A DNA stretch of 64,000 nucleotides, taken from CAWGMT01 sp963823675 (GTDB lineage: Bacteria > Planctomycetota > Planctomycetia > Isosphaerales > Isosphaeraceae). Both the position numbers and the translations under genes were made by a program. Within the stretch, counting starts at the first letter, position 1. Every line of letters begins with the position of its first letter. Location of the stretch: contig CAWGMT010000015.1 of NCBI GenBank assembly GCA_963823675.1, forward strand, positions 434,001 to 498,000. Reading direction: 5' to 3'. Positions 36,099 through 47,434 of the stretch are shown here, one piece after another. The notes beneath the pieces are model-generated. The model had not been told where the DNA came from. It ran no database searches and worked only from the letters and a program-made list of their open reading frames with translations.

Positions 36099-37620
36099 TC
36101 ACACACCGGAAGCGGCAAGCGCGTTCTCGAAGACAGCCTGCTTGCCGCTGTGCAGCGCTTGCTCGGGCGTCATGGTTGCAAAGAGGTGCAAGCTCCGGGC
36201 GATGACTCCGGTCCAGCCGGTCTGGTGTCTAGCGCCAGGCCGGCTCCGTTGTCGCCGTGGAAGTACTCGTAGAACAAGACGCAATCGCGCCAGTGCCGGT
36301 CCTCCTGGAACTTACGGGTGCCTCCATACACCGCACGATGCCCACCCGGTATTCCTGACCACCCGCCTGGATGACATACGGGTGATCGGCGTGGTAGCGC
36401 GACAGCGACCGGATGCCGAAGGGGCTCAAGAACTCGTTTTCGTCGAGCATCTTCGCCAGCACCCGGCGGAGCCCGTTCTCGTCAAGGATCGCGGCGAGCC
36501 GGCGGCCCCCGACACCGGGCTTCATCGGGTCGTGGATGGTCGCGTAGAGCTCGGGGCGACCGGCGAGAAACCAATACAGTCGATCGACGAGCTCGGGGCT
36601 TTTCGTCAGCAGCTCGCCTTCGAAGACCGTGGCCGCACACAGGGGCAAGAGGCCAACCATGGATCGGACCTTGAGGCACTGCGCCTGGCCGTCGGGCAGC
36701 CGGAGGACGTCGTAGAAGAAGCCGTCCTCGTCATCCCACATGCCAGTCTCCCCACCCACGTGCCCCATCGCGGAAGCGATCCACAAGAAGTGCTGGGAGA
36801 ACTTAAGCGCCATATCCTCGTGGTCCGGATCGGTGAGCGCCAGCTCCGCGGCGATCTCCAGCATGTTCTGGCAATAGAGGGCCATCCAGGCAGTACCGTC
36901 CGCCTGTTCCAGATATCCGCCGGTCGGCAGCGGGGCGCTGCGATCGAAAACCCCGATGTTATCCAGGCCCAGGAAGCCGCCCTCGAACACGTTTCGCCCG
37001 GAGCGATCCTTGCGGTTCACCCACCACGTAAGATTCAAGAGCAGCTTCTGGAAACAGGTCTTGAGCCACTCCTTGTCCCCCTGCCCTTTGATCCCCTTCT
37101 CGAGCCGATACGTGTAGATCGTTGACCAGGCGTGGACCGGCGGGTTGACATCGCCGAAATTCCACTCGTAGGCCGGGTCTGGCCATTGGGGTGCATGTAC
37201 CGCTCGCGCAGCATCAGCCCGAGCTGCTGCTTGCCGAAATCGGGGTCGACCAGCGTCAGGGCGAGCACGTGGAACGCGAGATCCCAGGCGGCGTACCAGG
37301 GATACTCCCAGGGGGATATCCCCGTCGCAGTAAAGGTAAAACTCTCCCAGATCGGCATGCTTCGCGGCGATGACCCCGCAGGTCGCCAACCCATTCGCCT
37401 GCCAGAGCAAGGGCCGGTCGCTGCTGGGCAGCCAGGACCACAGGTTACGCAACCAGAGCGTCGGCAGGACGTGGAGGTCGGCGGGGTCCGGGCCGCAGTT
37501 GTGAATTGTGACTTGAATGAGAATGTCCTCAGGCGATTCCTTGGCGTACTCGACGAAGACGTCGAGGTACCGGTCGTCGTCAATGACTCCGGTGTCGATC
37601 AACTCATTCCAGTCGATCGT
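36099..37620 (-). pseudogene. Decayed GH63-like glucosidase with internal deletions
   Basis: The sequence is related to the ~880-residue bacterial glucosidase/mannosyl-oligosaccharide glucosidase family. It begins mid-protein (WNELIDTGVIDDDRYLDVFV) with no N-terminal ~400 residues. LYCDGDIPL then jumps straight to PWEYPWYAAWDLAFHVLALT in another frame, which skips ~250 family residues, and after RERYMHPNGQ the frame changes again to AYEWNFGDVNPPVHAWSTI. After EYRVGI a further ~60 residues are missing before VYGGTRKFQEDRHWRDC. The natural C-terminus (HQTGWTGVIARSLHLFATMT, ending ENALAASGV at 36099) survives in a third frame. No functional enzyme can be made. Confidence 0.75.
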
Positions 37621-37906
37621 GCGCTGCCGTCATGGGTGCCTGCTCCGAGTTCGTCGCGGAGGCGAGTCGTGACCGGGAGAAATGGATACCGACATATCAA
37701 GCATATCCATTCACGGGCCTTGCACGCACGCGAATCCGGCACGGTTTTTCCAATGCGGATCGATGGCTCCCCAAGAATCGCTAAGTCCCGCAACTTTGCA
37801 CCAGCCTTTTGGTCCCGAAGATCGTGCCTTTACACCGCCGGTGCGGAACGACAGAATGCATTCGCGTCATAACGGATTTTTTGAGACGAGGAGTGGAACA
37901 GGAAGA

Positions 37907-38116
37907 ATGATCACGACGGAGCCTCGCGTCGTCGGCCTCTATGTAGCCAAGGCGTGTCCAGAGCACTGGATCGTGAGGGACCAAGAGGGTCAATTATGGA
38001 CGGTCCCGCCCGGCGACAACTCGTGGCAGCGACGACAGCCGTTGGAGCCCACCGAGGAGGTAGAACTCGAGCCGATCCCCAGGCACTACATCTACATGCT
38101 CGGTTTGCGCAACTGA
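37907..38116 (+). CDS. Conserved ~70-residue planctomycete protein
   Basis: A 69-residue protein starting MITTEPRVVGLYVAKACPEH. It has the pattern WIVRDQEGQLWTVPPGDNSW, then EEVELEPIPRHYIYMLGL, which I recognise as a recurrent small protein in planctomycete genomes, usually without a named domain. The start is supported by GAGGAG about 14 bases upstream and GGAAGA adjacent to it. No function is known. Confidence 0.7.
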   Translation: MITTEPRVVGLYVAKACPEHWIVRDQEGQLWTVPPGDNSWQRRQPLEPTEEVELEPIPRHYIYMLGLRN

Positions 38117-38258
38117 TTCCGACGCTCATCAGACGCCACGCAGCGCCGCTTTCGGGCAAACGCCTCGTCAGTACTACTCCTCCACAAAATACCGGCCTTG
38201 AAGTGATGTTTGATCGTTGTACTCCCCCTTGTGACGGTCCGCAAGCGAGCGACCGAAA

Positions 38259-40703
38259 TCATCTCTGCTGGCCCATCTTTACGACCCACTCGACCGGCGA
38301 GCCCGGCGCGGCGTCGGAGGGGACCGCGCCGGCCGACACTTCCATGTCGCGCCAGCGCAGCCGGCCGTGGACCCCGTACGGCCGTAGGCGAACCAGGCCA
38401 TTCGTGGGTTCGACCTGGACCTCGATGAAGCTCTGGTAGAATGGCGCCACGTTGGCGTCAAAGGCGGCCGATAGCCACTCGGCCGAGAATGGCCAACCAC
38501 CGAGGCGTTTCGTCCACCACCATGCCGGCCATTTCCAGTACGGTGTCGTGGCCTCGATCTTCGCGACCACGTGCGCTGTGTTCGGATAGAACGCCCACTC
38601 GGCAGTCGCCGGCCGATCCGGCCAGGCCAGCGCGGTCCCGAAACTCAGGTAGGCGCCTCCTCCTCCGTTGACGAAGTGGTGCATCACCATCGAAGAGCCC
38701 GCGCGTCGCTCGGCGTAATACTCGAGGTCGTGAGTATCGCCGGCCATGACGATCGCGACGTCGTGCTCTCGGAGCAGCCCATGCAGCGCGGCGAAATCCG
38801 GGTCGCTCCCACCGAGGTAACGGCCGCCGGCGAAGAGCGGGTGTCCGAGGATGGCCATCTTCATCTTGCCGCGTGCGGACTCGAGTGCACTCGCAGCCAC
38901 GCCAATTGTGCCGGGTCCACGCGCCGGGCGACCCCCGTATCCACCGCGAAGAGGGCGAAGGAGTCGGTCTGGAACTGGAAGTAGGGCGCCTCCTGAAGTT
39001 GCGTCGGCACGCCGTACTCCTTGCGGAGCCGGGAGGCCTCGGCGACGAGCTGCTCGATTCGCCGGTCGGTCGTGCTGGTCACCCGGTTGTCGGCCTCGAC
39101 CCGCGCGCGCATTGCGGCTCGCGCGGCGGTCGGTTGCAGGAACGTGGCGGTGAACCCCTCCAGGGCGTCGTACCAATCGTGGTTGCCGGGGATGGCATAC
39201 ACCGGTTTGGTCGTGCCCATGAATGGCAGCCAGAATTTCGCCTCGTAGTCCCGCATCGCGCCTGCGGGGTAGACGACGTCCGAGGAGATGACGACGAACT
39301 TGACGTCTGCCGTCCTGACGACCTGCAAGTACTGGTCGCGCAGGCTGTGCTGGGACGCGTCCCCTTCACCGGTGTCGCCGATGACGATAAAGGAGAAATC
39401 CTCATTGCGAGGGACCCGCTCGGGTGTAATGGCCAACGTCAGGCCGCGGCTCGTGGCTGTCCTTCGCGCCGACGTCGCGCGGACCATCGCCTCGCGCCAG
39501 GAGTCGGTCCGCTCCTCGGCCCAGGAGTTCCAGATCCCGGCCGCCCAGTTCTCGGTATCGAAGTACCAGCTCATCCCCCAGACGGGGACGGTCGCGGCGA
39601 TGATGGCCGAAAGCGGCAGGCCGATCTGCAGCCCGCGGCTCAGGGCCGAGCGGAAGGAATACCGCGCCCGGCGGAGGCGGATCGAGAATCGGAGCCGACG
39701 GATCATCGCCGCCCGGACGGCCCGCCGCACCCACCCCCTCCGCCCATCGGGCACCTTCAGGCACCATTCCCACGTCCAGCGCTCCGGCCCCCGCGTCAGC
39801 CGGCGCCACAGCACGCTGACGGGGATGACGACGACGAACGCCAGGAGCAACGCCATCATGAGATCACCGAGCACGGCGAATCCTGGGGCGATGATCCCCA
39901 GGAAGCTACGATCGAAGCCCATGCGGCCCATGTGGATGGCCAGAAGCGTCGCCAGGAAGCCGAGGATCCACCCACGGTCGATCGGTGCCCGGGCCGCCTC
40001 ATCCAGAGCGATCCGCCGAGCAAGTGCGGCCATCTCGGGATTGTCCGCCAAGGCGAGGTCGCCCATGACCGTGTCCCCGGTATCGCTGGCAGTGTAGACG
40101 GGCGAGACGAAAATGTTCCAGGCCGTCCCCAGGATCCGGACGGCCCCGGCAGCGGCCAGCGTCCATGCCGCGGCCCTGCCTCGGAGAGCGAAGATCACAA
40201 GGGCAGCGACGAAGTTGCCCAGGCAGGCGAGGATGCCCAGCAGCGAGATCCGCCCCTTGCGCAATCTGGAGGGTGTCGAGCAGATAGCGAGTGCCGTCCA
40301 GAGCGAACGACCCGGCCAGGAAGAGCCAAAGCGCCGCGACCGCGAGGTACGGCGCGTTGATGAGCAACAAGCCCATGCCCAGCGTGATGGCGCCGCCGAA
40401 CCACGCCGACCGCTGCCCACGCGCCGTCGCACGACGCAAACCGTGCGCGATCTCGAGCGCAGCCGCCAGCACCAAGAGTAGCCCGACGCGTCCGTGAACT
40501 TGAGCACGACCCAGTGGAGCTAGGAGCGCCAAGACGGCCAGGAGCAGCGCCGCGATCACGATCCCGCTGCGCCGCTGCTTCGACTCACTGCCTTCTGAGG
40601 GCTCGCCCTGAGCCCGGAGAAGCGCCCCTACAAGTCGGCCAAGCCCGGTGTGGCGACTCGCTCGCTTCGCATGATCATTATGTGACTCGGCCGCAGATCT
40701 CAT
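38259..40703 (-). pseudogene. Membrane-anchored metallophosphoesterase, two frameshifts
   Basis: The start at ATG 40703 overlaps the HdeD stop (ATGA). An HdeD-like membrane part comes first (GIVIAALLLAVLALLAPLGR, ALWLFLAGSFALDGTRYLLD, then GILACLGNFVAALVIFALRG after a frame change near 40255). A second membrane pair and then a calcineurin-like phosphoesterase follow: FSFIVIGDTGEGDASQ, VVISSDVVYPAGAMRDYEAK, YAIPGNHDWYD, and after another change near 38890, MAILGHPLFAGG and GDTHDLEYYAE. The metal ligands (D, D, N-H, H, H) are all present. About 810 residues if repaired. Its coupling to HdeD and the RbbA-like efflux genes suggests an envelope-stress function. Confidence 0.7.
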
Positions 40704-41287
40704 GGCGTCGCCGGGCGAGGTAGCGCGCGCAGTGCCATCCCGAGAGCGATCCAGTTGAACCCGCGGAACAAGAGGTTGATCCCTACAAAGAGACCGATCA
40801 CCCAGAGAGCCGATGCCGGCCATTCCTGCCAGATCAGCACCCCGAGGATCAAGTCGATGATCCCGCCGGCCAGCGCCCAGCCCCATGCCGCGAAGCGATA
40901 GCCCAAAGCGGCGACGGTTTTGAAGATCCCGCCCACCATCAGAAAACACGCGATCAGGAGCGTCAGGGCCGCCAGTGCGCCGACCGGGGCTCGCAGAAAC
41001 AAAAGCCCGACGACGATCGACAACACGCCGGAGAGCAAGTGCAGGAAGAACCCGCTCCAGCCACGGCACCAGAACGCGCCAACCACTTCGGCTCCGCCCC
41101 CGATCAGAAGCAAGGCGCCGATCGCCACCGCCGCGGCGAGCGAGGCAATCACCACTGAACCCAGGGCGACCATCCCCAGGACGACCAGCGCGACGCCAAG
41201 AACCACGAACCACAACCAGTTCCCGCGGAGGGCGTTCAGCTCGTGGCGCAACTCCCCCATAAGGGGACGTTCAAAAATTGTGCTCAT
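40700..41287 (-). CDS. HdeD family membrane protein
   Basis: A 195-residue protein with six predicted membrane helices in pairs (WFVVLGVALVVLGMVALGSV, AAVAIGALLLIGGGAEVVGA, LLSGVLSIVVGLLFL, LTLLIACFLMVGGIFKTVAA), the pattern of DUF308/HdeD acid-resistance membrane proteins. The first gene-proximal helix follows a short cytoplasmic N-terminus. It lies 19 bases after the YhhJ-like gene and overlaps the phosphoesterase gene by four bases. E. coli HdeD is linked to acid resistance at high cell density; a role in pH or envelope stress is inferred. Confidence 0.85.
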   Translation of the reverse strand: MSTIFERPLMGELRHELNALRGNWLWFVVLGVALVVLGMVALGSVVIASLAAAVAIGALLLIGGGAEVVGAFWCRGWSGFFLHLLSGVLSIVVGLLFLRAPVGALAALTLLIACFLMVGGIFKTVAALGYRFAAWGWALAGGIIDLILGVLIWQEWPASALWVIGLFVGINLLFRGFNWIALGMALRALPRPATP

Positions 41288-41306
41288 TGTTGAAACCTCA
41301 CAGAGT

Positions 41307-42432
41307 TTACCGGCTTACTGCGATCGATTGACGGAATAGCCTCAGACTGAAGACGAAAAGCAAGAGCCCGATGCCAGCGACGGCCAGGAACTGAGGCCAG
41401 ACGGTTTCCAGGCCGGCGCCGCGGTAGATGATTGCTTGGGAAAAGGCGACAAAATGCCGCGAGGGCAGGATGAGCGTGATGCGCTGCATCCAGTCGGGCT
41501 GGCTCTCGACGGGCGTGTTGCCTCCGGAAAGCAACTGAAGCACGATGATGAGCAAGATGATCAACAGAGCGAATTGAGCCATGGTCCGTGTGACCGTCCC
41601 CAGGAAAACTCCCAGGGCGGTCGCAAAGAACAGGTAGAGAACCACGCCTACCAGGAAGAGTGCCGGCGATCCTGCGATCGGGACGGCGAGGATCATCCGG
41701 ACCACAAAGAAGAGCGACACGGTGACGGCCACCAGGACGACGAGGCCGTTCGCCCAGACCTTCGCCAGCGCGATCTCGAAAGCCGAGAGCGGCATGACCA
41801 GCATGTGCTCGATGGTGCCGTGCTCGCGCTCGCGGATCAGCGCCGCCCCCGTCAGGATGACCGTGAGCGTCGTGATCTGGTTGATGATGGCCACAATGCT
41901 CGTGAACCAGGAGGTGTCTCCGTTGGGGTTGTAGGCCTTTCTCACAACCAGCGTGACGGGCGTGTCGGATTTGTTTTCCGATCGCCGCAGGAAGCGCGAG
42001 AACCTCGTCGGAGAGAATCTGCTTGATGTAACCGGCGCCGATGCTCGCCTGCTGCATGGCCGTCGCGTCGATATTGACCTGCAATTCGGGCCCGCGGCCC
42101 GCCCGGACGTTGGCCTCGAACCGCGGCGGCACGACCACGACGAACATATAAAGGCCGTTGTCCATCGCGCTATCGATCTCGTCGGCCTTGATCACCCGTG
42201 GGTGCTTGAATCGCGGGGGGTAGAACGCCTCGAAGAACCGCTTGGAGAGTGCCGACTGGTCTTCGTCGACAAACGCGATCGAGGCGTTGTTCACTTCCGA
42301 CGATGTCCCCTTGGCCTGCGTGTAAATGGCGAACGTGAACGCGTAGACGACGAATACCACGAGAACCGTGTCGCGCTGCAAGCTGCGCAGCTCCTTGGTT
42401 CCGAGCCAGAAGATGTTGGCCAGGGTTCTCAT
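41307..42432 (-). pseudogene. ABC-2 type permease, YhhJ-like, one frameshift
   Basis: Starts MRTLANIFWLGTKELRSLQR, two bases after the RbbA-like stop. The first ~155 residues contain the extracytoplasmic part (NNASIAFVDEDQSALSKRFF, VVVPPRFEANVRAGRGPELQ). Near 41972 the frame changes after AAIGKQ and continues KSDTPVTLVVRKAYNPNGD. Typical ABC-2 helices follow (QITTLTVILTGAALIREREH, GTIEHMLVMPLSAFEIALAK, FALLIILLIIVLQLLSGG). About 375 residues if repaired, as in E. coli YhhJ. It would pair with the RbbA-like protein as an exporter. Confidence 0.75.
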
Positions 42433-42434
42433 GG

Positions 42435-45204
42435 TCAAGACTCCTGGCCTTTGAGGGCCGCGACCGTCAGAATAGTGAGAACGGGGATGAAGGCCGCAAT
42501 GGCCAGCACATCCGCGGCGAGGATGCGGGGCCCGAGCGCCTTCGTGAACGCCCCGACACTGGCGTGCATGTAGTAGGTCGTCGGCCACAACGACCCCACG
42601 ATGCGTGCCCTTCCTTCCAGCGTCGAGACCGGCTGGAGCAGCCCCGAAAACTGGGTCGTCGGCAGGATCGTCAAGATCGCCGTGACGAAGACCGCGGCCA
42701 CCTGGCTGGGCGTGAAGGTCGAGACCAGGAGCCCGATGCCGGTGGTCGCCGTCACGTACAGCAAGACGCACAGCGTCAAGGTCAGGCCGCTCCCTTTGAG
42801 CGGTACCCCGAAAACCACGATCGCCATGAGCGTCAAAAGCGCGTAGTTCACCAGGCCGATTGCGATGTAAGGGAGTTGCTTCCCCACCAGGAACTCGAGA
42901 CGCGTGGTGGGTGTCACATAGAAGTTGATGATCGAACCGAGCTCTTTCTCCCGCACCACACTCACCGCCATCAGAATCGCCGGAATCAGGATCAAGAGGA
43001 TGGGGGGGATGCTCGGCACGATCGCATAGATGCTCTCGAAGCTCGGGTTGTAGCGGAAGCGCGTCTGGATCTTGGTGCGACGGGTGACCCCGCGGGCGCC
43101 CGAGGAGGAGGAGGTTGCCCGCACATCGGCGAACTTCGAATTCACGCCGGTCACGTACTGTTTGATCGTCTCGGCCCGGAACGGGTTGGCGCCGTCGATC
43201 GTTGTGGAAGCCTCGGGGCCCGAGTCGCGACTCAGGTCCCGGCCGAATTGCGCCGGAATCTCGATCGCCAGCGCAATGTCGTTGGCCCGCATCCGTTGTT
43301 CCATCTCGCGCTGGCTGTCGAGCGGTGGTTGGCGCACAAAGGTCGGTTGAGAGCCTTCGAATTCGTCCGCGTAGGCTCGGCTTTCGGGCGTCTGATCGAG
43401 GTCCAGGGTGGCGAAGCGGATGTCCTCGACGTCCGTGGTGATCCCGAAGCCGAAGGCCAGCATGAGGACGAGCGACCCGAGGAACGCGAAGGCCAGCCGA
43501 ACCGGGTCGCGCAAGATCTCCAGGGTCTCGCGACGGCTGTACGCCAGGAGCCGGCCAAGCTTCAGGGGCGAGCCGGATACCGCGTGCTGGCTCGCGGCCC
43601 CGGATACGGGGAGTGCCGCGGCGCCATTCTGACCCCCCTGGGTCGGGCCATCCCGCTTCGCCTCGCCGGCGGCTTCGGCGATGTAGGCGATGAAGGCCTC
43701 TTCCAGGCCAGACGCCCCGCGGGCGGCCACCAGCGCCCTCGGCGCGTCGCACGCCAGCACCTTCCCCGCGTGCATGAGCGAGATCCGATCGCAGCGCATC
43801 GCCTCATTCATGAAGTGGGTCGAGATGAAGATCGTCACCTGCTTCTGCCGCGACAGGTCGATGAGCAGCTCCCAGAATTCGTCGCGCGCCACCGGGTCAA
43901 CCCCGGACGTCGGTTCGTCGAGGATCAAGAGCTCCGGGTCGTGGATGATCGCCACGGCCAGCGAAAGCCGCTGGCGCACTCCCAGCGGCAGGGCCTCGGG
44001 AAGATCGTTGAACGTGCCGCTTTAGCCCGAAGCGACCCACCAGCTCATCGATCCGCGGCTTCCTGGACTCGGGCGGCAAGTGGTACAGCCGCGCGTGGAT
44101 CCACAGGTTCTGCGCGACGGTCAGCTCGCCATAAAGAGAGAATGCCTGCGACATGTACCCCACGCGCATGCGGGTATCGAGGTTCTTCGCGTCCACGGTC
44201 TCGCCGAACAGCTTCGCCTCCCCCTCGGTTGCGGGCAAGAGGCCGGTCAACATCTTCATGGTGGTCAACTTGCCGCAACCGTTCGATCCCAGGAAGCCGA
44301 AGATCTCGCCGCGCTCGATCGTGAAATTCACGGCGTTGACGGCCGTGAACTTGCCGAACCGGCGCGTCAGATTCCTGGCGACGATGGCCGGCTCGGCACC
44401 GGTTTCGACGCGCGGCGGGATCGTCAACCGGCGCGGAGCCCCACGCTTCTCCTCGGGCAAGAGCGCCACGAAGGTCTCTTCCAGATTCTGCGTCCCGGTC
44501 CGTCGTTTGAGTTCCGCCGGTGAGCCCGTGGCCAGGACGCGGCCGGCGTCCATCGCGATCAACCAATCGAAGCGATCGGCTTCGTCCATGTAGGCGGTGG
44601 AGACAAGCACGCTCATTCCCTGCCGCCCGGCCCGGATCTGGTCAATAAGCGTCCAGAATTGCTGACGCGAGAGGGGGTCGACGCCCGTCGTGGGCTCGTC
44701 GAGGATGAGCAGATCCGGGTCATGGATCAGCGACGAGCACAGCCCGACCTTCTGCTTCATGCCGCCCGAGAGCTTCCCGGCCGGCCGGTCCGGGAACGGA
44801 TCGAGCCCGGTGGCCTTCAGCAGCAGGCCGATCCGGGAGCGGCGTTCCGCGGCGGAGAGCCCGAAGAGCCGGGCGAAGAAGTCGATGTTCTCGAAGACGC
44901 TGAGCTCGAGGTAGAGGTTTTTTCCCAGGCCCTGAGGCATGTACGCGATGAGCGGGCAAACGGCGTTGCGATGGTGGATGCTGGCGATATCTCCGCCCAG
45001 CACGCGGACACTGCCGGACTGGATCTTCTTCGCGCCGGCGATCAGTCCCATCATGGTCGACTTGCCAACTCCGTCGGGGCCGATCAGTCCGACCATGCAC
45101 CCCGAGGGGATCTCGGCCGTCACGGCATCCAGAGCGCGCGTCTTGCCGTAATGGTGGGTGACGTCCGTGACGGTCGCGACCGGTTTTCCTGGGCTGAACA
45201 TCAT
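42435..45204 (-). pseudogene. rbbA: RbbA-like fusion of two ABC ATPase domains and an ABC-2 permease, one frameshift
   Basis: About 920 codons, close to E. coli RbbA. ATPase 1 is complete: Walker A GPDGVGKST, signature KLSGGMKQKVGL, Walker B LLILDEPTTGVDP. ATPase 2 has GSNGCGKLTTMK, where the usual Ser of GKST is Leu (codon TTG for an expected TCG), then Walker B LLILDEPTSGVDPVARD. Between them, near 44022, the frame changes by one base before GTFNDLPEALPLGVRQRLS. The C-terminal half is an ABC-2 permease (FGFGITTDVEDIRFATLDLD, VREKELGSIINFYVTPTTR). The gene order HlyD, RbbA, YhhJ matches the E. coli yhiI-rbbA-yhhJ locus. Confidence 0.8.
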
Positions 45205-45215
45205 GGCACCCGGAA

Positions 45216-46211
45216 TCAGGGCTTGGGGAAGGGTTTTTCCAGAAAGTCGGGCCACGCCACCGTGTCGTCGAGCCGAACGTAGCCGATACCCCGAACACCG
45301 GTCTTGATCCGCTCGATGAACGGGAGCACGATCTCCGCGGGAACCTTGAGCTTGACGCGGAACATGAGCTTGTCGCGCTCGCTGCGAGTCTCGACCTGCT
45401 TGGGGGTGAACTGGGCTTCGGGAGAGACGTAACTGGCTTTCGCCGGCGCTGCGTACCCCGGCCGTGCATCGAGCACGATCCGCGCATCGGCCCCGATCTT
45501 GACCCGGGCAGCCTCTTGCGCCGGCAGGAAGACTTCCATGTAGATGTCGTTCAGATTGATCAAGGTCAGGAGTTTTCCGCCCAGAGCCACGACTTCGCCC
45601 GGCTCGGCCAGCCGGTAGAGCACTCGGCCCCTGACCGGGGATTTCAAAGTCGAATCGTCGATCTTGACCTGCGTCTGCTTCACGTCGGCCTCCGCGGCGT
45701 TGATGGCCTGTTCGGCGGTCCGGAGTTTGGCCTTGGCTCCGGCCAGCGTGGCTTTCGCCGTCTCCAGTTTCGACTCGACGAGGTCGTACTCCTCGCGCGC
45801 GATGGCCTTGCGGGAGAACAGGCCCCGGGAGCGGTTGTACTCCAGGTCCGCGAATTTGAGCTCGGTTTCCCGCTTGGCGATCTCGGCCTTGACTTCGCTG
45901 GCGGCCTCCTGGTCGTGCGCGACGATCGCCTTGTCATTCGCGAGCTGGGCCTCAAACTCACCGATGTCCATCGTTGCGAGAACCTGATCTGTTTCGACCA
46001 GATCGCCCTCCCGCACACGGATTTCCTTGATCCGTCCACCATACTTGGCGGCGATGTCCACCTGAACCGATTCGATCCTGCCGTTTCCGAAGACGATCCC
46101 TTCCGGCACCGGGCTTTTGTGGGCCAACCTCCACCACTGGTAGGCTGCGAACGCGGCGACACCGGCGATCACCAAGAGGAGAGCTCGCCGCAAAAAGGTT
46201 TTGAGTTTCAT
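45216..46211 (-). CDS. HlyD-type membrane fusion protein
   Basis: A 331-residue adaptor: an N-terminal anchor helix (FLRRALLLVIAGVAAFAAY), a lipoyl-like half (GGRIKEIRVREGDLVETDQV), a long coiled-coil hairpin at roughly residues 85-170 (ALAKRETEL-type heptads, VESKLETAKATLAGAKAKLR), then the second lipoyl half (SPVRGRVLYRLAEPGEVVAL) and a beta-barrel (VFLPAQEAARVKIGADARIV). It is the first gene of the five-gene minus-strand operon and would link the inner-membrane RbbA/YhhJ exporter to the periplasm. The spacing to the RbbA-like start is 11 bases. Confidence 0.85.
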   Translation of the reverse strand: MKLKTFLRRALLLVIAGVAAFAAYQWWRLAHKSPVPEGIVFGNGRIESVQVDIAAKYGGRIKEIRVREGDLVETDQVLATMDIGEFEAQLANDKAIVAHDQEAASEVKAEIAKRETELKFADLEYNRSRGLFSRKAIAREEYDLVESKLETAKATLAGAKAKLRTAEQAINAAEADVKQTQVKIDDSTLKSPVRGRVLYRLAEPGEVVALGGKLLTLINLNDIYMEVFLPAQEAARVKIGADARIVLDARPGYAAPAKASYVSPEAQFTPKQVETRSERDKLMFRVKLKVPAEIVLPFIERIKTGVRGIGYVRLDDTVAWPDFLEKPFPKP

Positions 46212-47355
46212 GGTTGACGCTCCCTATTTGATTTCAATCATGGTGAAATTCTCCTCTTCCCTTGGTGAGCCTCGCCGATCAACGCTCGAAACGCGCCCGC
46301 CGCCCGGTCAAACGTTGTCCGCGGCGGTGTCACGAGCGTTGTAGCCGCGGACGATGCACCGGTCCGTTTCCGGCATGCTGGTCGTATCGGGGAGCCGGAG
46401 GGGTTTACCGGCTCGAACGTACCATCCGCTCGGGAAATCCCGATCGAGCGCCTTCCCATACAGAACGCCGGCCGTCGAATGCGGTGGTTTTTGGGTCATC
46501 GGCTTAGTCACCAGAAAGCCATTGATAAGGTTGCCGGCTGACCGAAACATACCCATTACCGAGCGATTGGAGGACGGATTGGCAATCCATCCGGGTGAAT
46601 TTGGATCTGCCGGTCGCCTGAGCGGCCCAGGCAGCGCGAAGCCAAGAGGACGCAACACCGGCCGCGGGCCGGAGTTGGGTGAAAAGGCGAGCTCGGCTTG
46701 CGTAATCTCGCGATCTTCTCCGGGCATGGTAGCAGATGAGAGCCAGTGAGAGTAATCCACTAGTTTTTTTCGGTTTTGGCTCCCACGGTGCGCAACCCCA
46801 GGCCAGGGGCTGGCCAGCCCTCCCTCGATGGGCAAGGAAGGGGTAGTGATTGCGTTAAACAATGAGCGCCATTTATCTTACGACTGTGAGAGCCGCCTTC
46901 TGGGCATCGGCCTACGACCTCGTCAATGCCAGGTCCTGACGGTCACTGGATAATCCAGTGTTCCGTCTGGATTCGTGAAATTGGCGTTTTTCGTGCTCGA
47001 CCTCGGTCTGAGTTTCCGATTCGCCCCCAAGCGCGCTGGAGCAGCGTCTAGGCGCCTGCAACCGTCTCCGATCTCATGCCTCCCGATCGCCCGCGGGCGC
47101 GATCAGTACGGGTTGGGGGGTCAATCCGCTGGTCAACGTGCTGGACCCGCAATCTCCGCGCAATTGTCTATATTCAAAATGCGCTGATTCCAAAATCTCG
47201 TTAACGCAAGATTTACAATTCGCCGGCATTTTCGCCGCAACCTCTCATGCCGCTGAGCGAAAAAAAAAGTGAAAGATTTTTGGGGCTGTTCACTGATTTC
47301 CGGCTGCCGCCGAAACGAAATGCACCCCGCTCCCAGCCAGCGTCGCCGTGTGCTT

Positions 47356-47434
47356 CCGCATACTCGGCATACCGGGCATAGTGGGCACGCCGTTGCGGGT
47401 GTCAAATTCTGCCAAGTATGTGCCGAGTATGCGG
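47356..47434. repeat. 14-bp inverted repeat with 51-base spacer
   Basis: CCGCATACTCGGCA at 47356-47369 is exactly inverted at 47421-47434. Between them are further partial matches (CATACCGGGCATAG). The arms could be recombinase or regulator binding sites, or the stem of a long hairpin. It sits ~210 bases from the tRNA relic. Confidence 0.5.

Noticed and set aside
38873..40360. A 495-codon plus-strand frame over the membrane phosphoesterase
   Set aside because: Antisense of a gene with a complete set of metallophosphatase motifs; no motif of its own.
42564..44324. A 586-codon plus-strand frame over the RbbA-like gene
   Set aside because: Arg/Gly/Asp-rich composition typical of antisense in GC-rich DNA; the minus strand carries unmistakable ABC motifs here.
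46308..46862. Open frames on both strands after the HlyD gene
   Set aside because: Neither has a ribosome site, conserved motif or protein-like composition throughout.
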